A program made the translations under genes and the position numbers. Shown piece after piece: positions 1-9,504 of a stretch of 64,000 nucleotides of DNA; the first letter of the stretch is position 1; each line of letters starts with the position of its first letter. The notes beneath the pieces are model-generated. The model did not search any database. It was not told where the DNA came from and worked only from the letters and a program-made list of their open reading frames with translations. The stretch lies in NCBI RefSeq assembly GCF_003403095.1, contig NZ_CP031555.1:3908001-3972000 (forward strand), read 5' to 3'. Source of the DNA: Thalassospira indica (lineage in GTDB: Bacteria; Pseudomonadota; Alphaproteobacteria; Rhodospirillales; Thalassospiraceae).

Positions 1-1516
1 CGGTCAATTCGGGGTCGGTTTTTATTCCGCCTTTATGGTCGCCAACAAGGTCGAAGTCGTCAGTCGCAAGGCCGGCGATGATCAGGCATGGAAATGGTCA
101 TCTGACGGCAAGGGCGAATACACCATTGCCGAGGCCGAAATGGAAGGCCGCGGCACCCAGATCACCCTGCATCTGACCGACGACAACAAGGAATTCACAG
201 ACGAACATCGTCTGCGTCATATCGTCAAAACCTATTCCGACCATATCGGCATTCCGGTGGTCCTGATGAAGGGCGACGGTGATGAAACGCTCAATGAGGC
301 CTCCGCTCTCTGGACCCGCCCGAAAAGCGAGATCACCGAAGAACAATACAAGGAATTCTACAAGCACACCTCGCACGCCTTTGATGATCCGTGGAAAACC
401 ATCCACTATCAGGCCGAAGGTGCGATTGAATATACCGGGCTGCTTTACCTGCCGACCATGCGCCCGTTCGATCTCTATGATCCGCAGCGCACAGGCCATC
501 TGAAGCTTTATGTCCGCAAGGTCTTCATTACCGAAGGTGCCAACGAATTGCTGCCGCCGTGGCTGCGTTTCGTATCCGGTGTGGTCGACAGTCAGGACCT
601 GCCGCTTAACGTCTCGCGCGAGATGTTGCAGGACCATCCGCTTCTGACCAAGATCAAGAATGGCCTAACCAAAAAGGTCCTGTCCGAACTTGAGACCGCG
701 GCCAAGAAAGATACTGAGGGTTACGAAACCTTCTGGGAAAACTTTGGCTCGGTCGTCAAGGAAGGCTTGTACGAAGATCAGACCAACCGTGATCGTATCC
801 TCAAACTCGCCCGGTTCCGCTCGACCCATGGCGATGGCTGGACCACACTTGCCGACTATGTCGAACGGATGAAGGACGGCCAGAAGGCGATCTATTATAT
901 CAGTGGCGAGGATATCGACGCCCTTAAACGCAGCCCGCAACTTGAAGGCTTTGCCGCCAAGGGGATCGAAGTCCTGCTTCTGACCGATCCGGTTGATGAA
1001 TTCTGGATGCCGTCTGTCGGCCAGTTTGATGGCAAAGACTTCAAATCTGTCACCCGTGGCGGTGCGGACCTGAACGACATCAAGTCCGATGACAAGGATG
1101 ATGCCAAGGACGAGAAAAAGGATGATGCCGCAAATGAGGCATCGGTCAGTGCACTGATTGCCGCGATCAAGGTCGCACTTGGCTCCGGGGTCAAGGACGT
1201 TCGGGAATCAGATCGCCTGACCAGTTCAGCCTGCTGTCTGATTGCCGATGAAATGGGCATGGATCTGCGCATGGAACGCCTGATGAAACAGCACAACCGT
1301 GTTGATGAAATCAGCCCGCGTATCCTTGAAATCAATCCAAAGCACAGCCTCATCAAAAAGCTGTCTGACATTGCGACCAAGGATGCCAAGGCCCCGATCC
1401 TTCATGACGCTGCCCTGCTGTTGCTTGATCAGGCCCGCATCCTCGAAGGCGAAGCCCTGCCCGATCCGGTCAGCTTTGCCCGTCGCCTTGATACCGTTAT
1501 GGAAAAGGGACTTTAA
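1..1516 (+). CDS. htpG: Molecular chaperone HtpG (Hsp90), 5'-truncated by window edge
   Basis: This is the bacterial Hsp90 ATPase chaperone, a cytosolic homodimer that refolds client proteins with DnaK. The open frame runs in from the left edge (frame of base 2). Its first visible residues, GQFGVGFYSAFMVA, are the ATP-lid motif of the N-terminal GHKL domain, so roughly the first 120 residues lie outside. Middle-domain signatures follow, including the EEQYKEFYKH and PLNVSRE segments. The C-terminal dimerisation domain shows the LTSSACCL and NPKHSLIKKL motifs. A lysine/aspartate-rich linker lies near the middle/C-terminal junction. About 504 residues are visible, which fits a family length near 620-640. 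The gene ends just before a strong intrinsic terminator. The identification is secure. Confidence 0.97.
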   Translation, partial: GQFGVGFYSAFMVANKVEVVSRKAGDDQAWKWSSDGKGEYTIAEAEMEGRGTQITLHLTDDNKEFTDEHRLRHIVKTYSDHIGIPVVLMKGDGDETLNEASALWTRPKSEITEEQYKEFYKHTSHAFDDPWKTIHYQAEGAIEYTGLLYLPTMRPFDLYDPQRTGHLKLYVRKVFITEGANELLPPWLRFVSGVVDSQDLPLNVSREMLQDHPLLTKIKNGLTKKVLSELETAAKKDTEGYETFWENFGSVVKEGLYEDQTNRDRILKLARFRSTHGDGWTTLADYVERMKDGQKAIYYISGEDIDALKRSPQLEGFAAKGIEVLLLTDPVDEFWMPSVGQFDGKDFKSVTRGGADLNDIKSDDKDDAKDEKKDDAANEASVSALIAAIKVALGSGVKDVRESDRLTSSACCLIADEMGMDLRMERLMKQHNRVDEISPRILEINPKHSLIKKLSDIATKDAKAPILHDAALLLLDQARILEGEALPDPVSFARRLDTVMEKGL

Positions 1517-1556
1517 GACCCCGACCAAGGACACCAATACCGTTTCTGAAACGAAA

Positions 1557-1590
1557 AAAGGGCAGCCCCAAAAGGGCTGCCCTTTCTCTT
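1557..1590 (+). terminator. Intrinsic terminator after htpG
   Basis: A perfect 12-bp stem pairs AAAGGGCAGCCC (1557-1568) with GGGCTGCCCTTT (1574-1585), with a 5-nt loop and then a T-rich run. It lies between htpG and the convergent chemoreceptor gene. An A-run on the other side means it could also work for the minus strand. Confidence 0.9.
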
Positions 1591-1602
1591 TGCGCTCAGA
1601 CA

Positions 1603-3309
1603 TTAGGCGGAATTACGGATCCGCTTGATGAACTGGTCAACTTCCTGGCTCAGGGTTTTGGCCTGTGCGCCCAACTCATTGGCCGCCGACAATACCTGTG
1701 TCGACATCGAGCCGGTTTCGTTAGACGCCTGGGTCACATCGCTGATGCTTGCGGAAACCTGGGTGGTTCCGTGCGCAGCTTCCTGGACGTTGCGCGAAAT
1801 TTCATTGGTCGCAATCGTCTGTTCACGCGCAGATACCGCCACGGTCGATGCCCGGTCGCTGATCTGGCGGACCATTTCGCGGATGGTTTGTACTGCGTTG
1901 ATCGACACATCCGCACGGCTTTGCATTTCGGAAATCTGGTTCGAGATTTCCTGGGTTGCCTTGGCCGTTTGGGATGCAAGGTTTTTAACCTCGTTTGCAA
2001 CAACGGCAAATCCCTTGCCCGCGGCACCGGCACGTGCGGCCTCGATGGTGGCATTAAGCGCCAGAAGGTTGGTCTGCGAGGCAATGTCCTCGATCAAAGA
2101 GGCAACATTTCCGATCTGCTCGACACTTTCTTGCAACGAAACCATCGTGTCGTTCGTTTTGTCTGCTTCAAGCGATGCGCTCTGGGCCAGTTCGGACGCA
2201 CCATCAATCTGCTGATTGATCTCGTTGATCGACACCGAAAGTTCTTCGGTTGCGGACGCGGCCGACTCAACGTTGGTGCTTGCCTGTTCGGTTGCGGCAG
2301 CAACCGAAATCGACTGACGGTTTGTTTCCTCGGCGATCGCAGACAGGTTGCCGGCACTGGTTTGCATCTGCTGGGCAGCGCTTGATACGTTCTCAACAAC
2401 TTTCTTAACAGATGCCTCGAACTCGTCGGCCATCTTGTTCATGGCAGCCTTTTGCCGTTCTGCGGCGCGTTTTTCGCTTTCGACTTGTTCTTTCTGCAGC
2501 TCTTCCATTTTCTGGGCGTTTTCTTTGAAGACCTGGGTGGCTTTTGCCATGTCGCCAATTTCATCGCCACGATCAAGGCCAATAATCTCAACCTCAAGAT
2601 CGCCACCTGCAAGTTTTGCCATTGCGGCCGTCATGCGATTGATCGGCCCGGAAATGCCATTCCCGATCAGAACCGCCAGACCGAGCCCGACAGCAACGGC
2701 AATCGAGATGGTGGCGATGATGATCGTGTTCGTCATGCTGACGCGTTCGGCATTGTCAGCCTTGCGCACGTCGATCAGCTTGGCTTCTTCTGCTCTGAAG
2801 TCAGCCATGATCTGGCGGAACTTGTCGAAATACTGCTTTCCGCGTGCTTCACCAACAATGTTGGCTATGTCATTCATTGTTTGCCCGTTGCCCACTTCAC
2901 CACGCATCTTGATGTAGGGCTCGGTGATATTGGCCTGCCAATCCTTAAGGACGTTGGCTGCCTCTTCGAGACGCGCGACCTGTGGCGGGTTGTCACTTAC
3001 GGTCTGCTGCAGTTCTGCGATGTTTTTATAAGTATTCGCCTGGCCCTGCTTGTAGGGATCGAGAAACTCTTCTTTCCCGGCCAGCAAATAGCCACGCATG
3101 CCGGTTTCCATATTGACTGCCGAGGCAACTATAGAATCAGCAACCGAGAGAACCTCGTATGTGTGGTTTACCCAACGGTTCGACTCCGTCAGTTTGTGGA
3201 GACTGTTTGAAGCCACCAGACCAACGCCGATAAGGCACAGAAGAGGGAAACCAACCCCGATCATAAACTTGGTTTTGGTTTTAAGGTTAGAGAACTTAAG
3301 CATTCGCAT
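1603..3309 (-). CDS. Methyl-accepting chemotaxis protein with CHASE3 sensor
   Basis: This is a transmembrane chemoreceptor that signals to the CheA/CheW array. From the ATG at 3309 it has 568 residues. TM1 is at about 15-36. A periplasmic CHASE3 domain spans about 46-182, with the [20 protein letters not shown] pattern. TM2 is at about 194-216, followed by HAMP and the MA signalling coiled coil. The conserved hairpin tip ([18 protein letters not shown]) is near 405-445. The C-terminus, FIKRIRNSA, has no CheR-binding pentapeptide. An in-frame ATG at 3405 would add 32 residues with no membrane logic; I prefer 3309 because AGGA lies upstream and the TM1 context is right. The ligand is unknown. 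The gene converges on htpG. Confidence 0.93.
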   Translation of the reverse strand: MRMLKFSNLKTKTKFMIGVGFPLLCLIGVGLVASNSLHKLTESNRWVNHTYEVLSVADSIVASAVNMETGMRGYLLAGKEEFLDPYKQGQANTYKNIAELQQTVSDNPPQVARLEEAANVLKDWQANITEPYIKMRGEVGNGQTMNDIANIVGEARGKQYFDKFRQIMADFRAEEAKLIDVRKADNAERVSMTNTIIIATISIAVAVGLGLAVLIGNGISGPINRMTAAMAKLAGGDLEVEIIGLDRGDEIGDMAKATQVFKENAQKMEELQKEQVESEKRAAERQKAAMNKMADEFEASVKKVVENVSSAAQQMQTSAGNLSAIAEETNRQSISVAAATEQASTNVESAASATEELSVSINEINQQIDGASELAQSASLEADKTNDTMVSLQESVEQIGNVASLIEDIASQTNLLALNATIEAARAGAAGKGFAVVANEVKNLASQTAKATQEISNQISEMQSRADVSINAVQTIREMVRQISDRASTVAVSAREQTIATNEISRNVQEAAHGTTQVSASISDVTQASNETGSMSTQVLSAANELGAQAKTLSQEVDQFIKRIRNSA

Positions 3310-3613
3310 TTCAGTGATCCTGGAAAGAGAAAGCCCACCCTCACAACCTTTGGCCACCAGGACGGGCTTGCCGCGAGAGCATATACTTAAGCATCCACCT
3401 CGCACCTATACTTTGGTATCGATCGTATATATCTGATCAAATTTCAACCCTTAAGTATAGATTTACGCGAAAAAAACTGACCCCTCACACGCCGCCAAAA
3501 TAACACATTGAAAATAAATGATTTTCTATATCTTCATGGACTATTTGCAGGTTCATATTTAAAAGAAGCGCGCACAGTCAGCGCACGCAATCCGGAACAG
3601 GGGCCTTCCAACC

Positions 3614-4939
3614 ATGATGAACTGGCAGCAATTGCTTTCTCCAGCTCGGCTTGGGTCGCGTCATTCCAGTGTGGGTACATTTGGCCGGTCCGATTTTCAC
3701 AAGGACTATGACCGGATCATTTTTTCGGCGGCCTTTCGCCGCTTGCAGCGCAAAACGCAAGTTCATCCGCTGCCGGAAAATGACAATGTCCACACCCGCC
3801 TGACCCACAGTCTGGAAGTATCCTGTGTTGCCCGGTCTTTGGGGTTGATGGTCGGGAACCGCCTGCATGAAAAGGGCAGCCTGCCCGATGCGATTGAGCC
3901 GGACCATATGGCCGCCATCGTACAGGCAGCCGCACTTTGCCATGATATCGGCAACCCGCCCTTTGGTCATGCCGGGGAATATGCCATCCGCCAATGGTTT
4001 GTCGATGCAAACCCGAAATTCACCGAAGGCCTGACAGAGGAACAGTTTGCCGATCTGACAACATATGAGGGCAATGCCCAGGGCTTCCGCCTCCTGACCA
4101 ACAAACGGACCGGTCTGTATGACGGCGGCATGCGCCTGACCTATGCGACCCTCGCAAGCTTTTTGAAATATCCTTGGTCAGCCGCCGGAAGTCCCTTTCC
4201 GCAGAAAAAGAAATTCGGCGCCTTTCAAAAGGAATTCGGCCTGCTTGAAGAAGTCGCCGATGCCACCGGGTTGATCCGCACTGGCGATCAGGCCTTTTGC
4301 CGTCACCCGCTGGTTTATCTGGTCGAGGCTGCTGATGATGTTTGTTATGCCCTGATCGATATCGAGGACGGCGTTGAACTGGAACTTGTCGATTTCGACA
4401 TTCTTGAAAAGATGCTGCTGCCCTGCATCACGGATGACCTGCCGGCCGAGTACAACCGTGAACCCAATGTCAGCCGCAAGATTTCCTTCCTGCGGGGTAA
4501 AATCATTGCCGGTGTTCTTGATGCACTGGTTGATGCCTTTGTCGCCAACGAGGAGGCGCTTCTGGCTGGCGAATGGAAGGGAGATCTTCTGGCATGTGCC
4601 AAGGGGCCCTTCAATGACCTGATCGCGCAGGCCAAGTCATTTTCCGAAAAGCAGATCATTCTCAACCGTCGCAAGGTCCAGATCGAGGTCGGCGCCTTTG
4701 CCCATCTTGAAACCTTGCTCGAGACATTCTGCAAAACCGCCCTTGATGTGCATCACGCACAATCAGAAGCCGACATTTCCTATCGAACCGGACGGGTCCG
4801 CGAACTGATCGGTAATGATGCCATGCCCATCGGGGCGTCGCTTTATGATCTTTACCTGGTCATTCTCGATTACGTATCAGGCATGACTGACGATTTTGCC
4901 GCCCGCCTTGCACGTGACATCGGTGGCGGACAGCACTAG
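3614..4939 (+). CDS. dgt: Deoxyguanosinetriphosphate triphosphohydrolase-like HD protein
   Basis: This belongs to the dGTPase/HD superfamily, which hydrolyses dNTPs to the nucleoside and tripolyphosphate in the cytosol. The 441-residue protein shows the HD metal-site pattern: His65 in TRLTHSLEV and His110-Asp111 in CHDIGNPPFGHAGE. The N-terminal SDFHKDYDRIIFSAAFRRLQ segment is typical of Dgt. Length and motifs match alphaproteobacterial Dgt-like proteins. Two consecutive ATG codons begin the frame and the Shine-Dalgarno is weak. A small membrane-protein gene follows 3 nt after the stop and is probably co-transcribed. The family assignment is secure; which dNTP it prefers cannot be read from the sequence. 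Confidence 0.95.
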   Translation: MMNWQQLLSPARLGSRHSSVGTFGRSDFHKDYDRIIFSAAFRRLQRKTQVHPLPENDNVHTRLTHSLEVSCVARSLGLMVGNRLHEKGSLPDAIEPDHMAAIVQAAALCHDIGNPPFGHAGEYAIRQWFVDANPKFTEGLTEEQFADLTTYEGNAQGFRLLTNKRTGLYDGGMRLTYATLASFLKYPWSAAGSPFPQKKKFGAFQKEFGLLEEVADATGLIRTGDQAFCRHPLVYLVEAADDVCYALIDIEDGVELELVDFDILEKMLLPCITDDLPAEYNREPNVSRKISFLRGKIIAGVLDALVDAFVANEEALLAGEWKGDLLACAKGPFNDLIAQAKSFSEKQIILNRRKVQIEVGAFAHLETLLETFCKTALDVHHAQSEADISYRTGRVRELIGNDAMPIGASLYDLYLVILDYVSGMTDDFAARLARDIGGGQH

Positions 4940-4942
4940 GCG

Positions 4943-5173
4943 ATGTGGCTCCTCGGTCCTTTTATTGCCCGCTATCGACGCAGAACGGCGTTTTTCGCCG
5001 CCGGCGCACTTGCCGCAGTCATCTATGGATTGGTTGATCAAAGCACGCGCCCGGAAATACAGGCGTGGTATTGGCCATCTGTTGCCAGTGCGGTGACGTT
5101 TTTTCTGACCCGATTTATCATTTCCCGGCTGATTGGCCGGTTTATCGGCGGTGTGCGCCGTAAACTGCACTAG
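4943..5173 (+). CDS. Small hypothetical membrane protein downstream of dgt
   Basis: This is a 76-residue basic protein with two hydrophobic stretches (about residues 15-33 and 44-63) flanked by arginines and lysines, so probably a two-span inner-membrane protein. It begins 3 nt after the dgt stop, which argues for translation coupled to dgt. I do not recognise a family and propose no function. It ends about 35 nt before a terminator hairpin. Confidence 0.6.
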   Translation: MWLLGPFIARYRRRTAFFAAGALAAVIYGLVDQSTRPEIQAWYWPSVASAVTFFLTRFIISRLIGRFIGGVRRKLH

Positions 5174-5207
5174 GAAACCCGCCCGGCATTCTAGTCAGAT
5201 AAAGAAA

Positions 5208-5231
5208 AAGGCAGGCTCGAAAGCCTGCCTT
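5208..5231 (-). terminator. Intrinsic terminator (minus strand) after the Pmp3 gene
   Basis: A 10-bp stem pairs AAGGCAGGCT with AGCCTGCCTT around a CGAA loop. The minus strand reads into TTTTTCTTT, so it should end the Pmp3-type gene. It may also stop the convergent dgt operon. Confidence 0.85.
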
Positions 5232-5277
5232 CTGATGTCGGGATCGTTGCTGTTTGCCATTGGGCAAACGGCTTCAA

Positions 5278-5475
5278 TCATTCCTGACCGCCACCCATGG
5301 CGCTGCTGATTTTCTTGTCGGTGTTATACTGGCTGAGCGCGTAAACGGCCCAAATTGCTGCCGGAACCCAACCAATCAGCGTGATCTGCAAGATCAGGCA
5401 GATAACACCGGCAATCGGACGCCCGATGGTAAAGAAAAGCAACCAGGGCAGAAGAAGTGCAATCAATAGACGCAT
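5278..5475 (-). CDS. YqaE/Pmp3 family membrane protein
   Basis: This 65-residue protein is almost entirely two transmembrane helices with the Pmp3/UPF0057 pattern: LLPWLLFFTIGRPIAGVIC, then LILQITLIGWVPAAIWAVYAL. Members are small membrane proteins linked to stress and membrane potential in bacteria, yeast and plants, with no defined biochemical activity. A good Shine-Dalgarno (AAGGGG) lies about 10 nt upstream of the ATG. The gene is followed by a terminator. It sits 30 nt downstream of the OmpA-type lipoprotein gene on the same strand, so the two may share transcripts. Confidence 0.9.
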   Translation of the reverse strand: MRLLIALLLPWLLFFTIGRPIAGVICLILQITLIGWVPAAIWAVYALSQYNTDKKISSAMGGGQE

Positions 5476-5505
5476 GGATGAAATCCCCTTTTTAGTTCGA
5501 CGTGC

Positions 5506-6354
5506 TTACATGCCGTCTTCGAAAGTAACCGTCACAACGCGGTTGCCCTGTTCGGGCACGCCGTCAGCAGTTGAAACCGGCACATTGGCTTCACCGCTGA
5601 TGCTGATTGCAAGTTTGCTTGCCGGAACACCGGCATCACGCAATGCCTTGACCACCGCATCAACGCGCGATTTGGCAAGGATGTCGTTATACATCGCATC
5701 ACCGGCACGGTCAGCATAGGCAACAAGGCTGATCATTTTCGGATCATATTTGCCATAGGCCTCGACAATACCGTTCACAACAGACATCGCCTTGCTATCA
5801 ATGGCGGCACTGTCGAACCCGAAATAGACATTCATCGGAACCGGCATCGGCATCGCTGCCATCGGGGCCGGGCCCGTATCAAGTTCAGCCTGTACGATGG
5901 CCAGGGCCTGATAGAATGCCGAACGGCAGTTATCAATGTCTTCCTGCTGGATGTTTTCTTCGAGCTCCTGCAACCAGCAATCAAAGCTGCTCTGTGCCCG
6001 TGCGGCAGCACTGGCAGCCTTTTCACGACCACCGGCCTCAAGGGCCGCCATCAGGTCAGAACGGGCAACTTCAACCTCGGCCTCGGACCCTTCGGGCAGG
6101 TTGCGTTCGGCAATTGCCTGCGGACCGGAATCCATGCCCATCGCCGCAGTCTTTGAACGGTTGGTGAAATAACGTGCATCGGCCCAGTCAGCCTCATCAT
6201 ATTCTGCCTGGGCAAGGTCTGCATAATTCTGGTGAAGAGCTGCGTCAAAAGCCGATCCTTCGTCGGCCATATCGCGCACTCCGGGAATGTTCATGTTCGC
6301 GCACGCACTCAAAAAGGCGGCGGCGGATACAACGGCAAGCAGTTTGGCTCTCAT
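5506..6354 (-). CDS. OmpA family lipoprotein
   Basis: This is a predicted outer-membrane lipoprotein with a C-terminal OmpA-like peptidoglycan-binding domain. The start at 6354 is supported by AAGGAG 8 nt upstream, and it puts a lipobox (LSAC, Cys18) after a short hydrophobic signal. A longer in-frame start at 6426 would bury the signal peptide. The middle region is helical and charged, with cysteines in the QSSFDCW and DNCRSAFY segments. The C-terminal ~110 residues show the OmpA pattern from NVYFGFDSAAI to the SRVDAVVKAL helix. The usual NNRVEI end motif is degenerate (GNRVVTVTF). The expected role is tethering the envelope to peptidoglycan. Confidence 0.88.
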   Translation of the reverse strand: MRAKLLAVVSAAAFLSACANMNIPGVRDMADEGSAFDAALHQNYADLAQAEYDEADWADARYFTNRSKTAAMGMDSGPQAIAERNLPEGSEAEVEVARSDLMAALEAGGREKAASAAARAQSSFDCWLQELEENIQQEDIDNCRSAFYQALAIVQAELDTGPAPMAAMPMPVPMNVYFGFDSAAIDSKAMSVVNGIVEAYGKYDPKMISLVAYADRAGDAMYNDILAKSRVDAVVKALRDAGVPASKLAISISGEANVPVSTADGVPEQGNRVVTVTFEDGM

Positions 6355-6785
6355 CGGTGTTACTCCTTGATCTGACCGACTATCAGGATCCCAATCCCAT
6401 TCTATTTTTTTCGGCCATGCCGACATTTTCCCAATGTCTTGTCAGGCCATATGGCGGGCCTTGTGGCCCGTCCTGTTCCATGCCGTTCTTGTCATAATCA
6501 GATCAACAGACCTGACCCCGAATTTCGATCCACCTCACGTCCGTGGTCGAAGCCCCAAGACAACACAGATTGTGGATATAACTATCCCTAACCCAAGATA
6601 TATAGAAGTCAAATTCATGAAAAAAAGCAGTGGGATAGAGAAAATTCACAATCGACAGATATCCGCTCTCGCGGCCTGCCTCATCGATTTGATTACGCAA
6701 TCACCAAAAACACAGCGACCCGATGGATCAAAAACAAATCCATCGGGCCGAACATCACATCAGATCAAGACGATCACACGATGAC
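6355..6785. other. Intergenic region, no gene supported
   Basis: This region lies upstream of the OmpA-type gene and downstream of the AsmA-like gene. Open frames here have no plausible start or protein-like composition. It holds a small hairpin (CGGGCC-ttgt-GGCCCG, 6455-6470) and a terminator (6719-6747). The AT-rich stretch near 6560-6660 may carry promoter elements, but none is clear. Confidence 0.5.
6708..6747 (-). terminator. Intrinsic terminator after the AsmA-like gene
   Basis: A perfect 10-bp stem pairs CCCGATGGAT (6719-6728) with ATCCATCGGG (6738-6747). On the minus strand it is followed by a T-rich run (TGTGTTTTTGG), so it should end the minus-strand gene that stops at 6786. Confidence 0.82.
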
Positions 6786-7619
6786 CTAGTCCGAGGAACC
6801 GCCAAACAGCCCCTTGACCGCGCCACCAAGCGCATCAGCACCTTCTTTCAGCTTGGTGCCACCGCCACTTGCAGCGCCACCAACGGCACCGACGACACCT
6901 TTGCCAAGGTCACCGACGCCCTGCAACAGGCCATCGACATTCAAGCTTGAAACCGCCTTGAAGACGGCGGTGTTGATCGCCGTCAGGATTTCACCGGCAA
7001 CTTGGGCCGGGGTCGCGCCGCCTTCTTCCTTGCCCACATCGGTCAGATGAATTTCCGGCAGGCTGGCAGACAGTTTCTTGCCCTGCAGGAAGTCTGCCGA
7101 AACGCCAACATCACCGTTGCGGACATAGACATTGTCGATAATGATTTTGGTTCCACCCGCGGCATCATCGCCAGATGCGGCACCGTCAGCGCCCCCCGCC
7201 CCGGTCGGACCGGAAACACGTTGAACAAAGGCTTCGACGTTGCGCTGGATGGTTGCGATGTTTGAACTGCCATTGCCCAGCTCGTAAATGACACTTGGCT
7301 GATCAACCACCACTTCGATGATACGGATCGTGTCGCTGGTCAGGGTCGAACCGTCAAGACGGACCGAGATATTGCCAAGCGAGAATGCATAATCGGAGTT
7401 GAACCCGTCGGGATTGCCGACCACAAGCCCATTGATCGCCGCGGTATTTTGCGTCGGCTCGATCGACACACCGTCAACCGCGACATCGGCCAGCGTCACA
7501 CGCGTGCCTGCCTCTTCGATGGTGGATTTCACGATGTTATCAAGATTGACGTAAACATAGACGAGGGCCCCGACGACCAAAACGATGATCACGGCCAGAC
7601 CAATCAGTATCTTTTTCAT
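6786..7619 (-). CDS. AsmA-like envelope protein (hypothetical)
   Basis: This 277-residue protein has an N-terminal signal anchor (KKILIGLAVIIVLVVGALVYVYV). A beta-rich body follows, with the pattern seen in AsmA/DUF748-type proteins: INGLVVGNPDGF, then ISVRLDGSTLTSD and IRIIEVVVDQPSVIYE. A glycine/alanine-rich low-complexity stretch lies in the second half, and the C-terminus is GGA-rich, amphipathic and ends in a LFGGSSD-type tail. AGGA lies about 9 nt upstream of the ATG. AsmA-like proteins act in lipid transport or outer-membrane homeostasis, but this one is much shorter than AsmA itself, so the assignment is a resemblance only. It is transcribed alone and ends at a terminator. Confidence 0.75.
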   Translation of the reverse strand: MKKILIGLAVIIVLVVGALVYVYVNLDNIVKSTIEEAGTRVTLADVAVDGVSIEPTQNTAAINGLVVGNPDGFNSDYAFSLGNISVRLDGSTLTSDTIRIIEVVVDQPSVIYELGNGSSNIATIQRNVEAFVQRVSGPTGAGGADGAASGDDAAGGTKIIIDNVYVRNGDVGVSADFLQGKKLSASLPEIHLTDVGKEEGGATPAQVAGEILTAINTAVFKAVSSLNVDGLLQGVGDLGKGVVGAVGGAASGGGTKLKEGADALGGAVKGLFGGSSD

Positions 7620-7753
7620 TGCCCGTTTCCTGCGTAGTGCCTCACCGAAAATACGCGAAATTCAACCCTAAGGGTGCAAATGGGTACGCATCCGGTTTCG
7701 TTCAACCAGAAGAGTTGCGCTGATCGGCCAGACAATCAAGTTATTTCACATGA

Positions 7754-7790
7754 CAAAACAGCGGATTAGGCTTCCCTGATCCGCTGCTTT
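7754..7790 (-). terminator. Intrinsic terminator after xthA
   Basis: CAGCGGAT (7759-7766) pairs with ATCCGCTG (7779-7786). The minus strand then reads TTTTGTC, as expected of an intrinsic terminator for the minus-strand exonuclease gene ending at 7814. Confidence 0.75.
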
Positions 7791-7813
7791 GAATTCTCGG
7801 AGAATCTGTATGT

Positions 7814-8611
7814 TCAGAGATTGAATTCCACCACAACGGGTGCGTGGTCCGATGGTTTTTCCCAATCCCGGGCAATGTCATAAACTGATGCCGTGCGCAC
7901 CGTTCCAGCCATGTTTGGCGTCATCCAGACATGGTCCAGTCGACGGCCCTTGTTGCTTGCCCGCCAGTCGCGTGCGCGATAGCTCCACCAGCTGAACAGT
8001 TTTTCGGGTTCGGGAACCACTTCGCGGACAGCATCGATGAAATCGCCCGATTGGCGGAATTTCTCAAGAATTTCGACCTCTACCGGCGTGTGACTGACCA
8101 CGCGCAGAAGCTGCTTGTGCGACCAGACATCATTTTCCGACGGCGCAATGTTGAAATCGCCAACCAGAACTGCCTTGCGGTTGGGATCGGTTGCCCGACG
8201 CTCGCCCCACCAGTTGGTCATTTCATCAATGAAGGACAGCTTGTGGGCAAACTTTTCGTTGATTGCCGGGTCGGGTTCATCCCCGCCAGCCGGGATATAG
8301 AAGTTATGAAGTTCGACGCCATTTTCGAACTTTGCCATGCAATGACGGCGATCTTCCTTGCCACAGAAATGCTTGATGTCGGTTTCGACAAACGGCAGGC
8401 GCGATATGATCGCAACCCCGTTATAGCTTTTCATGCCGTGGTTATGACGATGAACATAACCAGCCGCCTCAAAGGCATCATGCGGGAAATGCTCATCGGG
8501 GCATTTCAGTTCCTGCAAGCACAGCACATCAGGCTGCTGATCATTCAGAAACTTGATGACCTGTTCAATACGCAGTCGGACGGAATTGATATTCCAGCTT
8601 ACGATTTTCAA
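7814..8611 (-). CDS. xthA: Exodeoxyribonuclease III (AP endonuclease)
   Basis: This is an exonuclease III-type base-excision-repair enzyme that cleaves 5' of abasic sites and trims 3' ends. It shows the EEP-fold motifs: KIVSWNINSVRLR at the N-terminus, CLQELKC (metal-binding Glu), VLVGDFNIAPSENDVW, the RLDHVWMT segment and the terminal SDHAPVVVEF (catalytic Asp-His). I chose the TTG at 8611 because GGAG lies 6 nt upstream and the KIVSWNINSVR start matches the family. A frame extension to an in-frame start at 8656 adds 15 unrelated residues. The gene lies 60 nt downstream of a FAH-family gene on the same strand and is followed by a terminator. Confidence 0.95.
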   Translation of the reverse strand: MKIVSWNINSVRLRIEQVIKFLNDQQPDVLCLQELKCPDEHFPHDAFEAAGYVHRHNHGMKSYNGVAIISRLPFVETDIKHFCGKEDRRHCMAKFENGVELHNFYIPAGGDEPDPAINEKFAHKLSFIDEMTNWWGERRATDPNRKAVLVGDFNIAPSENDVWSHKQLLRVVSHTPVEVEILEKFRQSGDFIDAVREVVPEPEKLFSWWSYRARDWRASNKGRRLDHVWMTPNMAGTVRTASVYDIARDWEKPSDHAPVVVEFNL

Positions 8612-8671
8612 AACGGGCTCCGTTTTTGCTCGATTGAGGATGGGCCCCTGCCCCACGATCCCCCCAATGGT

Positions 8672-9358
8672 CTATTTCAAGGTCACAGACAGTTCCGCGA
8701 CATCTGCAATCACCAGATCCATGCGATCACCGCGGACAACCTGGCCAACACCTTCGGGCGTTCCGGTAAACAAAAGATCGCCCGGTTTCAGTTCGATCAG
8801 GGTCGAAAGGTGCACCAACGCATCCACCACCGGCCAGATCATTTTCGCCGTGGTGTCGTTCTGACGCACATCGCCATTGACCGACAATTTCAGGTTGGTT
8901 GCATGCGGATTGCCAGCATCGGCCTTGGGCTTGATGGCGGAAATGGCCGCACAGCCATCAAAGGATTTTGCCATATCCCATGGCAGGCGACGGTCCTTGA
9001 GACCGGCCTGAACATCGCGACGCGTCATATCAAGACCGGCAGCATAGCCAAAAATCGCATCTTCAACGGCAGCACGATCCAGATCCTTGCCCCCCTTGGA
9101 AAGCGCAGCCACCAACTCGCCCTCGTAATGCAGATCTTCCGTGCCCGACGGGTATGGCAAATCACCATTTCCAACCACAAGGCAGTCCGTTGGTTTCATA
9201 AAGACACAAGGCGGGGTGTCGGAAGGATCGGAACCCATTTCGCGGACATGTTCGGCATAGTTTTTGCCGATGCAGAAAATGCGATTTACCGGGAAAAGGT
9301 CGTCGGTGCCCTGAACTGGAATGGTCGTCGGTGCAGGTGCGTCAAAGATCAAACTCAT
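8672..9358 (-). CDS. Fumarylacetoacetate hydrolase family protein
   Basis: This 228-residue cytosolic enzyme belongs to the FAH superfamily, whose members are acylpyruvate hydrolases, oxaloacetate decarboxylases or isomerases. The sequence shows the family's core: RIFCIGKNYAEHVREMG, FMKPTDCLV, the metal-binding HYEGELVAAL segment (Glu-x-Glu pattern), GYAAGLDMTRRDVQ, and LLFTGTPEGVG near the C-terminus. Length and motifs resemble the short YcgM/FAHD1 type. The start at 9358 (MSLIFDAP) gives the usual length; an in-frame start at 9391 is possible but adds an unusual His-rich leader. Substrate specificity cannot be told. It lies upstream of xthA on the same strand. Confidence 0.9.
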   Translation of the reverse strand: MSLIFDAPAPTTIPVQGTDDLFPVNRIFCIGKNYAEHVREMGSDPSDTPPCVFMKPTDCLVVGNGDLPYPSGTEDLHYEGELVAALSKGGKDLDRAAVEDAIFGYAAGLDMTRRDVQAGLKDRRLPWDMAKSFDGCAAISAIKPKADAGNPHATNLKLSVNGDVRQNDTTAKMIWPVVDALVHLSTLIELKPGDLLFTGTPEGVGQVVRGDRMDLVIADVAELSVTLK

Positions 9359-9504
9359 GATGACCCCGTGTTGTTTATGCGTGATATTCAACAGTCATAA
9401 ACAAGCACGGATCAGAAAGAAACGCCCAATGCGCATTGGCACGTATCTGCTGTCAGGAATTGTCAGGAGATTGGATTACCGCGCAGCGCCAATACGCTGA
9501 CAGA

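Noticed and set aside
6434..6784. Open frame of 116 codons in the gap upstream of the OmpA-type gene
   Set aside because: It runs through a terminator hairpin and an AT-rich spacer, has no ribosome site and lacks protein-like composition.
7931..9400. A 489-codon plus-strand open frame opposite xthA and the FAH-family gene
   Set aside because: The real enzymes on the minus strand have complete motif sets. This frame is a shadow with no recognisable motifs.
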